From: Tetrastigma voinierianum
Lineage: Eukaryota > Streptophyta > Magnoliopsida > Vitales > Vitaceae
Reading direction: 5' to 3'
Length of the DNA: 64,000 nucleotides
Assembly: GCA_016808115.1 (NCBI GenBank)
Contig: JAEQBH010001850.1
Span: forward strand, 1,054,001-1,118,000
Part shown: positions 55,802-64,000 of the stretch, one piece after another
Layout of the letters: every line of letters starts with the position of its first letter
How positions within the stretch are numbered: position 1 is the first letter of the stretch
The notes under the pieces: model-generated
The model's database searches: none
What the model was told of the DNA's origin: nothing
The model's input: only the letters and a program-made list of their open reading frames with translations
Program-made: the position numbers and the translations under genes

Positions 55802-57747
55802 TGGGCAGAAAGATTCAATTTAAGGAAAGGAACAAAATCGTAATTTAGTTAAAAACCGAGGAATTTTTCTAGATCTCGGATGGCGAAGCGATTTCACCCT
55901 TGGATCGTCTCGTGAATCTAGCTAACACGTGAATTTGATAAATTGAGACAATCGAAATTTGCGTTTTTGAGCATCGATCATCAGTCTCGGGTGAAGCAGC
56001 ATATGATGTGACAATGCTATAACATGTACTCATGTGACACATATTGCATGAGAAGAGAAATGATGGAAACGGACGGCCGTGATTGTGCCACGTGTCAAAA
56101 TCCAAGCAAATGGGACATAGATGTCATTTTGGAAAATTTAAATGAGAAAAGAGACAAAATAATAAATAGTGACCTTTTCCAAATTAAAAGAACAAAAGGT
56201 GAAGGAGATCGTGTGGCCAGGCGGTTTGTGTTGATGAAGCGCGAGTTTTGTGATTTTTTGAGAGAGCATATATATACAGATCCGGCGATCCGACCGTCGG
56301 ATTCCTTCAGAGCAAAAAGGAAAGTCGTTCTACGTGACGAGGGCAACGCGTAGGTACCAGTTTCTTGGAGTTTCGACAAATTCCGTGAGGAAGGAGTTTT
56401 ATCCTACTTGAGTTACACTTTGTTTAAGTGCTTTGTTGATGATTCGGTTGGTTTGAGGCCTTGAATGGCCGTTTGATCGATCCTAAATCTTGGAACTGAG
56501 GTGTGGAAGTTTTGAAACCCGTTATCTGATCGTGACTGTCACGGACTGTTTGGGTTATCAATGGTATAATTTGTGCTATAAACTGTATTATGGTGTGTAT
56601 GAGGTTGGAAATGGCTATGAGGTCGGGTTCTGAAGTGGGCAGGTATTGGAGTGATAGGCCGTGAGCAGTGGCAGGGGTTTCCTTTGTTCACGTGAATAGT
56701 GTTCACAAAATATTTTGTGAGAAAATGTGTTTGGTTGAGTAATTCAAATCGAATTGCTCGTATTTATTAAATTAGCCCATGTGAGCTAATTTTTGGTGGA
56801 ATGTATTGAGAATTTATATAACATGTTGTTATGATTTAAATCATGTAAATATATGCATGATGCATGTGTTGTATATATTGTGTTGAAATGGCATAATGCA
56901 TTTCATATGCACCGGGGTAGCCTAGAAATTGGAGTGTGCTGACATGAACAATTGAAATAAAAGCGAGCGTAGTTGCGAGGAATTTGGCAGTGATTTTGGG
57001 AGAATGGTGTTTAGGAGATGGTCACTGCAATTATCTGTCAGGAGGAGCCCATGTATTGTTTTGGAAGGTTCTCAACACGTCGCCTCGAAGGATAGTCCAT
57101 AATTTTACGAAACTTCATTAAGTGTATTTTTGAAAACAACAAGTTTTGTTTTGAAATGATGTTTTCTCATACATGGCTTAGAGCGAGTGTGAAGTCGATG
57201 AGGACTCGGGGCATGGGTTAGTCATTTAGGCATTCAAGTAGGATCACGGAATTTCTGGCTTGAATGTGTGTTTCATCCAGGATACATTGCATATACGCCC
57301 AGGTGGGAGTAACCCATTTAGGGTGATTCCACTCTTTGGAGCGTGCTTCATGTCGAGGAATATATTATTTCGGAATTTCAGGGCGTGCGGGGAGGCGGCT
57401 CATCTTAGAGGCCGATTTTGAAGAAAGCGGTTTGTAGCTTTATTGTTTTATATGATGTACCAGCATGTATTAGAATTCTAGAATTTTAATATATGTTTTG
57501 ATAAGTGAGTTATTAACTCTTGAGCTATAGTATATAGTTAATGTATATTGATGAGTATTGTTGTATGGGCCCAGTGGCGTTTACTCATGTATATGTCTTA
57601 TGATGTTATTTGGAGACAGAGAGTTATGTACTTTGGGTAGAGCTCACGTACAAGGAGACTGATTTTTGAGTAGTGTCGGGTTGCAGGCATTGAGAAGTAT
57701 TCAGCGGGTTGTGGTTGTCTTGGACCCCGAGTTTTTAGGGCGTCATA
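55802..57747 (+). mobile_element. Solo LTR B7 of family B, inserted in the 64-bp repeat
   Basis: It starts TGGGCAGAAAGATTCAATTT, has ATTTCACCCTTGGATCGTCT and the TGTGAGCTAATTTTTGGTG landmark, and ends TTTTTAGGGCGTCATA. Its length of ~1946 bp agrees with B1-B3. The flanks are consecutive parts of the same tandem repeat. The target duplication is blurred (GTGCA versus GTCTT). Confidence 0.78.
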
Positions 57748-58350
57748 GTCTTTTCGGACTTTTAATTTGACCGACTAGATTATGTTCTATGTTAGAAGCG
57801 GGATAAAGATTAGATTTCTGTGCCACTGGACTTTGGAATTGACCGATAGAAGTTATCTATCTTTGGGCAGGCAGGTCATTTATTCTGCCACGGACTTTCA
57901 ATTTGACGGCTAGATGCTTGATCTATCTTTGGGCGGGCAGTCGATTTCTGCGCCGCGGACTTTGGAATTGACCGGCTAGAGATTATCTATCTTTGGCGGC
58001 GAGTCATTTATTGTGCCGGACTTTAATTTGACCGATTAGATGTGATCTATCTTGAAATTTGTAGTCGATTTCTGCGCCCACCACGACTTTTAATTTGACG
58101 GCTAGATGTGATCTATGTTGGGTGAGACGAGTCGATTTCTGCGCCACGGACACAGGTGTGGCTAGATAGCCTAGATATTATCTATCTTTGGTGGCGGAGT
58201 CATTTTCTGCATGCGGACTTTGCAATTTGACCATTAGATATGATCTATGCTAGAAGTAAGGCGGAGTCATTTCTTGCGCGCTCGAATTTTAATTTGACCC
58301 GATTAGATGTGATCTATGTTGCGTGAATGATCATTTATTAGCCATACGGA

Positions 58351-58400
<50 letters not shown>

Positions 58401-58690
58401 CCAAGTTAGATCATAATCTATCTTATAAGATTTGGACAGTGATTTATTGCGCCATTCGGACTTTTTTTTTTTTTATATAGACCGGTTAGATGTAATCTAT
58501 ACCCGGTAGGACATATCATTATTCGTCATTAGGACTTTTTTTTTTGATATAGATCAGGTTAGATGTAATCTATCTTAGGGCAGACGAATCATTATTGCGC
58601 CATCAGGACTATATATATATATATATAGACCAGTTAGATGTAATCTATACCGGGTCGGACAGGTCATTTATTGCGCCATCCGGACTTTTT
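57748..58690. repeat. ~64-bp tandem repeat, right part
   Basis: About fourteen units of CGGACTTT-AATTTGACCG-TTAGATGTGATCTATCTTGGGC-GGCGAGTCATTTATTGCGCCA. The TTTATATAGACC variant units near 58,350-58,640 have expanded T and TA runs. Confidence 0.88.
58355..58397. repeat. (TA)n microsatellite inside a 64-bp unit
   Basis: About 21 TA dinucleotides replace the GGACTTTTAATTTGACC part of one tandem unit. A shorter run lies at 58,609-58,628 at the equivalent place of another unit. Confidence 0.93.
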
Positions 58691-58984
58691 ATGGTAATTT
58701 ATTGCGAAGATTGATAGATGATATTTTAAAGGAAGCTTTATTAATAATACCTCTTGAGGTTTATGGATTTCTAGATCCAGTCATGGTAGTCAACGTGACT
58801 TTGCAACTCCTTCTTGTTCATATTTCTTCCTCTTCCTACCTTGGCGTAATGGGGACTTTATCTTCTAAGCGGTTGGATCACGAGGGTTGCATGACATTGC
58901 GACTGCCGGGACGAATCAGATGTGGAATGGGGATCGTGAGGCTCCCGAATGACGAGGAGCTGTTGGACGGTAGTTTGGAGCCAA

Positions 58985-59584
58985 GCTCTTTACCAATGAT
59001 GGCGATACTTTGTTCGATTCCACCAGACGGCACCATTGCCAGAACCAATTTTGTTGATCGATCTAAGGGCATCTGCGGCGCGTGTGAACCTGCAAAGAAG
59101 AGCGTCAACGATTGTTCAGAGGTGAAGCCACCTCCCGGATGATGAGTGAGCGTATGGAGAGGAAGAAGGAGGAGGTTGAGATAGTAGGAATTGCATACCT
59201 TCTTCTATGGGGGTTCTTCCCCATTTATAGGGTTTGGTTCTCAAATCTCCGTTCTTATTTTAGGAATAATATTTGTTTTTCCTTATCAAGGATTATCCTT
59301 TTATGAGATAGATATATTTCCCTTATGATTATCCTTCAAATAAAGATTTGAGAATTAGGAAGTCGGGGATAAATGTACTTTGTGTATTTTCCCATATGTG
59401 GTAGAGGTGGCCGGTTGGGGGACTTGGGATCCTGAGGGTTTTAGACTGCCTGTGCAGTGGGTTCAGGCGCTGGTTTTAGTGTAATGGAGCCTTGGCCACT
59501 TCATGAAACAGGCAAGCAATGGGCTGTCACGGGCACTAGGCCATATTGAGTAGTGGGTTTGGGCCTGAGTACGTAGTACCCACA
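58985..59584 (-). mobile_element. 5' LTR of the Tat-like element (right copy)
   Basis: A direct repeat of the left LTR, ending TAGTACCCACA at 59,584. A minus-strand TATA motif (plus ATTTATAG) lies at 59,223. A plus-strand open frame of 146 codons across 58,702-59,142 overlaps the inner boundary and has no family motif. It is treated as chance. No primer site was identified inside the left boundary. Confidence 0.65.
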
Positions 59585-60269
59585 AATCCTATATAGGTTA
59601 TTGAGATTTAAAATGGATCTAATGTTAAAATTTAAAAATAATAATAAATAATAATTTATATTTTATAAAATAAAGTTTTTGAAATACTTATAGTCTATTC
59701 TTATGTTCTTAAGATTATATAAAATAAATTATTATAGTTATATTTATATATTTTTATTATTTTTCATACTAATATTATTTTATTTTATTAAAAATAGTTA
59801 TTTAATAACTATTATTTTCTATAAACAACTTCTTTATATTTTTATATTAAAAAAACTAGTATTTTCATAATTAGAAAATAATAGTCATTAAAATTTTAAA
59901 ATAAGCAGGCAAAAATGGGCCTAATTAGGTCGATTCATTGAAGTCTAAAGGCCCACGGGCCCCTGTCGGGTGGACGTAGGCTAGTTCTCTTCATGTCTCT
60001 ATTTTCTTAGTCCAATCCTCAAAAAAATATAAGTCAAATTGAACGAGCACATTATCCCACCTCTACTTATTTTATATCACTCCTTGTTCTCAATTAATCA
60101 CTGTCAGTAAATTGTGAAGGGTGCTTGACCAAGATAATTATTTATAAGGGTGAGTATAAAAATGGTAAGGTTTGAAAAGGACAATTTTACTATAATGCCT
60201 AAATTACCTTTAGCAACTAAAGGGAATAAATAAACAAATATAAAAGGTAAAAAAATAGAGAAGGAGGAA
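59585..60269. other. AT-rich spacer without recognised genes
   Basis: AT-rich with TATTTT/AAAATA runs in 59,590-59,900. A more mixed part (59,900-60,100) contains GGCCCACGGGCCC and then AT-rich DNA again. Nothing assignable. Confidence 0.5.
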
Positions 60270-62231
60270 TGTGATGCCCCAAATCCGGAAGTCAGATTAT
60301 TTGCGAATCAACCGCGGAAATACTTTCGTGAATGTCGGGTGACCGGCGTTTCTCCGCAATCGGGCGAGTCTCAGCATGCGGGAGCTCTGCCCAAATACAT
60401 CGTATATATAACATGTCCCAATCAACATCAATGACCACGCGAGGTCTCTTATCTGACTATCTGAGTAAAAATGACCACTTGGGCCTTGCATTTATACTCA
60501 CAACATATATTCCATCCTATCAATATAATCCGTAACATGAGTAAAAGCGACCACTTAGGCCCATAACCAATACTCGCAAAACATCCAACTATATATCACA
60601 GATTTACAGGAGTTTAATGATCTACTCTTATACAACACATATATTAAAATAGAAAAACATTCTATTACATGCAAAACTTCATCAAAACCACATTCGGCTT
60701 TTTCTTCTAAAACGGCCTCTATGATGAACAGTCTCCTGCATGCGCTCACATGCACAGTAAAAATGTTATCACTCGGCAGGGAGTGAGCTGTAACCCGATG
60801 ATGGAATCACCACAAGTGAGCTTCTCCACCTAGAATGCATATCACAATGCTCAAAATAAACACACATTCAAGCAAATGCACTGATCTTACTTGAATGTCT
60901 AGCAATCATCTCATATCCGAAAGTCCTCCCGACTCCCTCACACTTACTAAATGCAATGGCACCCTTAGTTTTATTTGTTTGTGGACAACCCTCCAATGTA
61001 TATATATCAATTGGGCCGACTCCGACGATTGATATTTTATTTGGACTACCCTCCGATATTCATTAATTTTAGACAACCCTCCGAACCATTCTCTCAAGAA
61101 TTACCTCATTGCACTCCTCTATCGTCTAGGATGCCCCAGTGCATATGGAATGCATGATGCCAATTCCATTTCAATTCTATAACACATGCAAATATATAAT
61201 CATGCATATATTCACATAATTTAAATCACACAAACATGTCATGTAATTTCACCATCAATTACATCAAAATTATCTCACGTGAGCTAATGATCAAACACGA
61301 GCAATTCGATTTGAATTACTCAACCAAACACATTATTTCACAAAAATTATTTTGTGAACAAACTCGGAATAGTGGAAACCTGATTCTTATTCACGGAAAA
61401 TCCTGTCGATCGGTTCACTTTGTGAACCCGAATTTCTCAGTCATTTTCGGCCTCCTTACAGCCCATAACATGATTTATGGCATAAATTATGCTAATTAAC
61501 CCCTTGACAGCTTGTGATAGCCGGACACTAATTGAGTTCCATAAATTCAAACAATTGGTCCCATGTTTTGGGGCCGTCCAATGTTTCCGTTCAGGCCTCA
61601 TACCCAGCGAAACATCATAGCACTTAACAAATGCAAAGCAAGTAGGAAAAGTGATCCCTACCTCTGGAGTTTGTGAAAACTCCCAAAAGTAGTCCATGAA
61701 GCTCGATCGTGAAGCGAGCTTTCCTTCTTGCTCTGGCGACAGGAATTCCGACGGTTGAGATTTGCTAAGAAATCTGAAGGAGATTTGCTTATTCTCTCTC
61801 TAGAAACCCAAAAACTCCATTTTCTGCTGCTCCATCCATTTTTCTCTTCCTTTTACCTTTAATTGGAGAAAAACATTATTCTCTATTTTGTTTTTATCTA
61901 ACAGAATTCAAAAATGACCTTTATGTCATATTTTCAGTTTGACATTGGCACTATCCTCGATGATCCATTTCATCACTTTCTCTCTTGCTGCCGCCTTGGC
62001 ACATGATACGTCTTATATGTGACTTTGTCATGAATCGTTCTGGCACAGACATGATACCTCGGCGTGTAAATTCCCTCTTGTCTCGAATTTGTAAAATTCG
62101 GCGTGCTAATGGGTTAGTGAGACGATTCCAGCGGTGAAATCCGTTTGTCATCGAGATCTAGAGAATAAATTACGGATTTTGACGAAGTACTATTTTGCCA
62201 TTTTCCGGAGAATTGGAATTTCTGGGTCCCA
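60270..62231 (-). mobile_element. 3' LTR B4 of a family B chromovirus
   Basis: The plus-strand left end TGTGATGCCCCAAATCCGG is the inverted B 3' end. The right end GGGTCCCA is the inverted B start, directly followed by an inverted polypurine tract. Its length of 1962 bp matches the solo copies. It is the only B LTR in the window still joined to internal sequence. Confidence 0.85.
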
Positions 62232-62262
62232 TTCTCCCTCTAAAGGAATTTCGTCCCGAGTG
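62232..62262 (-). other. Polypurine tract and end of internal domain of the family B element
   Basis: The minus strand reads GGGACGAAATTCC, then TTTAGAGGGAGAA directly before the LTR. This is the wording (GACGAAATTC...AGGGGAGAAT) that ends the internal region of many plant chromoviruses. Confidence 0.85.
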
Positions 62263-62960
62263 CGGACAATCACAAATCACTCACATGCATATACAGCATG
62301 CACTCTACCATGCATGTAAACAGTCATTAAATCTTAAGCGACTAAACCCATTACCTTCATCCCTAAACAGAAGGGATAGGTGGACCGCATCGTGTCCGTT
62401 GACTCCTCCACTCCATAGTGCAGCTATAGCACCCTCACTAGCCTCACTGTCTTGCGTATGCAAAGAAACTGATCTGACCTATCAAATACCTCTGTAGTCC
62501 CTCCTCAAGGTCCCATCGAGTGTCAACCTCGATCACATCCCGATCCGTCATGTTTGGATCACGGGTATCTTCACGGAGAATGGAGACATGAAATACCTCG
62601 TGGACACACGACATCTTGTGTGGCATGTAGGCGCCTTCAGTGCCTGCTCTCACCGGTATCTCGAAGGTCAATAAACCTCGTGATAGCTTCCACGCACCGG
62701 GCGACCCTCCCTTTTAGGCATCACCTTCAAGAAGAGGTGATCCCTAACCTCGAACTCTAAGGGTCGACGTCGTACATCAGCATAGCTCTTCTACCGACTC
62801 TAAGCCGTGAGAAGACGTTGTCGTATCAAGCTCACCTTCTCGGAGGTATCTCTAATCAGATCAGGACCGATGATGGGTTCTCCCTGGTCAACCCATAATG
62901 TGAGTGACACATGGCTCCCATACGATTACTATACGGGTGCCATCGCAACTTAAAATTATC
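62263..62960 (-). pseudogene. Integrase C-terminus of the family B chromovirus
   Basis: The minus strand gives IIGPDLIRDTSEKVSLIRQR (~62,870-62,810), then KSYADVRRRPLEFEVRDHLF (~62,790-62,730) and LKVMPKREG, the GPY/F region. Next come VHEVFHVSILREDTRDPNM (~62,607-62,550), VIEVDTRWDLEEGLQRYLI (~62,520-62,465), and GVNGHDAVHLSLLF near 62,400-62,360. Order and wording are those of chromovirus integrase tails (SLSSVHEVFHVSMLRKY type). Frameshifts and a skipped IGP segment show decay. Sequence left of the GPD motif (beyond 62,960) is unrelated, so the rest of pol is lost. Confidence 0.82.
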
Positions 62961-63510
62961 ACTGAGTTTTATAACATGTTTTGGGTATAATAACGTAAAA
63001 AGTATATTTATTCGGAATAAAATAAAAGATAAAAACAAGTAGGAATATGCATAAGTTAAATTACAAATAATAAAGATTGATTCTTAAAAAATATGTAAAT
63101 TGATTTTTAATGTGTTAGAAGAGTTGAAGGACCGAGAGTAATAAAGAAAGATATTAGAGCTGAAATAAGGATGAAAGTGTGTAAGAGACAAGTGGCTTAA
63201 GGAAAGGAAGTTTCCTCCTTTGATTAGAAAGATAAATAAGGGATAAGACCAAAATAAATATCTCATTTTTGGTCTTGGAAAAAAGAGAGCAAATCTGAAC
63301 AAAGAGAAGAGAAGAAAGGAAGAAAGAAGAAGAAAGAAGATTACAGTATGGAATTGTGAATATTTGTATGAATACACATGTCTTGAGTTTAGAAGCTCCC
63401 AATCTCATTTTCTTGTCAGGATTAAGTTGAGAAGAGGCTACAAGGATCCACCAGATGTAGTTTAAGAAAGTCTTAGTTACAAGTTGAGCAGAGAATTTCC
63501 TATTACCCCC
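62961..63510. other. LTR-like DNA of unknown family
   Basis: No coding frame is supported. A TTTTGGTCTTGG-type block, then a GA-rich stretch (63,285-63,345) resembles the transcript start of Tekay LTRs (TTTTTGGTCTCATTTGC then GAAGAG at 37,655-37,750). The similarity is short. Confidence 0.35.
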
Positions 63511-64000
63511 GATCATATGCAGTAGCTGGATCTTAGAACGGGTTTTGGGTCGAAATACGGGAATTCAAGTGAGTCCTTATAGTAAGTGGCCATCAATTAA
63601 CTTGATGTTAGGCTTTCAGATTTCTCGATTTGGACCTCTGTAGACTAAGTTATAGTCCTTTTCTTTGAGGTCGACCCGGCTAAATCTAGTAGAGAGTCGA
63701 TTCTGTAATTCGGGTCCAACTAGCCGGACCTTAGAACGAGTTTTGAACCAGAAATAAGAGAATTTGGCAGTAAAGTTCTTCTGTGAAATTGTAGCCACAT
63801 CAATAGACGATGTTGACTTAATTTCTTATTTCGGACCGGAAGGCGGTGCCTGAGTCTTTTAACTTTCACGAAACGATCAAATGGTAAGTCGTCGATGAGC
63901 AATTGGTCAACGAGGGTCGTCAAACGAAATTCGTCGGTGAAGCGGTGGTCAAACAGGGAATTAGGTAAAACGAAAGTCGTCCGTGAGCGATGGTCAAACA
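63511..64000 (+). repeat. Degenerate tandem repeats at the window end
   Basis: A ~195-bp period is visible: TAGCTGGATCTTAGAACGGG (63,524) recurs as TAGCCGGACCTTAGAACGAG (63,719), with AAATA-GGGAATT following. From ~63,880 a shorter ~40-bp unit (AAACGAAA-TCGTC-GTGAGCGATGGTCAAAC) appears three times and runs off the window. Confidence 0.7.

Larger units (their letters stand above)
53985..59584 (-). mobile_element. Tat-like LTR element without gag-pol, carrying a ~64-bp tandem repeat
   Basis: Two direct repeats of ~0.6 kb flank an interior made almost entirely of a tandem repeat. On the minus strand each LTR starts TGTGGGTACT (59,584 and 54,553). The left one is preceded by a purine tract, so the left LTR is the 3' one. 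Each LTR contains CTATAAAT on the minus strand. Interior gag, protease, reverse transcriptase and integrase are all absent. The retained tandem repeat is the type of 3' variable region known in Tat elements. A B-family LTR (55,802-57,747) has inserted in the array. Left LTR boundaries are approximate. Confidence 0.65.

Noticed and set aside
58702..59142. Plus-strand open frame of 146 codons, the longest in that region
   Set aside because: It overlaps the tandem-repeat/LTR junction of a minus-strand element. The other LTR does not preserve the frame, and no motif is recognised.
63084..63516. Minus-strand hydrophobic frames of 97-120 codons
   Set aside because: They read through the complement of a GA-rich tract and give leucine/serine/phenylalanine-rich text without a domain.

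Overview
This window looks like transposon-packed heterochromatin from a plant nuclear genome, most likely a woody or other eudicot with many Ty3/gypsy elements. I see no intact cellular gene, no rRNA or tRNA gene and no prokaryotic system. Almost everything recognisable is a long terminal repeat (LTR) retrotransposon, a DNA transposon, a captured or domesticated gene fragment, or a tandem repeat. Coding remnants are broken by stops and frameshifts. All calls come from reading the sequence by eye and have not been tested by alignment.

Left part (1-21,093). A decayed Tat-lineage Ty3/gypsy pol (protease, reverse transcriptase, RNase H; 1-1696) runs into a minus-strand element, here called A-prime. 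Its 3' LTR (1697-5054) is split by a 2.0-kb solo LTR of another family, here called B (1899-3892, flanked by ATTGG on both sides). A-prime continues with a polypurine tract, a degenerate internal region, a tRNA-Asp-type primer binding site (8141-8158) and a 5' LTR (from 8161). Next is a plus-strand chromovirus of Tekay type with a long 5' LTR ending at 11,708, an initiator-Met primer binding site, a deleted gag-pol with a broken integrase, an unclassified 2.6-kb interruption, a polypurine tract and a truncated 3' LTR. At 17,018 a Tat integrase resumes. It is followed by a GC-rich ~55-bp tandem repeat (19,365-20,437) and an antisense reading frame (21,093-20,555), the 3' architecture known for Tat elements.

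Middle (21,094-34,872). Three LTRs of family A alternate with ~540-bp internal segments as a head-to-tail array (21,094-25,765), a short LTR element with shared LTRs. It abuts a MULE (Mutator-like) transposase pseudogene (25,771-26,660), and a plant-mobile-domain pseudogene with recognisable introns follows on the same strand (26,950-28,680). AT-rich DNA with small repeats leads to a 22-bp minisatellite with a 209-bp higher-order duplication (33,880-34,872).

A probable 12.2-kb CACTA element (34,873-47,114) splits that minisatellite. It has TTGCAA-rich subterminal regions at both ends, a minus-strand Transposase_24/TNP1-like remnant and a captured PPR gene fragment. Inside it sit a Tekay-type solo LTR (37,357-40,163) and a B-family LTR interrupted by another B LTR in the opposite orientation (40,198-44,127). 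Just to the right, another B LTR pair nested in the same way (47,139-50,549) splits the minisatellite a second time.

Right part (50,550-64,000). There is an AT-rich ~1.1-kb foldback (51,255-52,400). Then comes a minus-strand Tat-like element without gag-pol (about 53,985-59,584), whose interior is a ~64-bp tandem repeat split by one more B LTR. AT-rich spacer follows. The window closes with a B-family 3' LTR attached to its own polypurine tract and pol C-terminus (minus strand, 62,960-60,270), which identifies family B as a chromovirus, and with LTR-like DNA carrying degenerate repeats.
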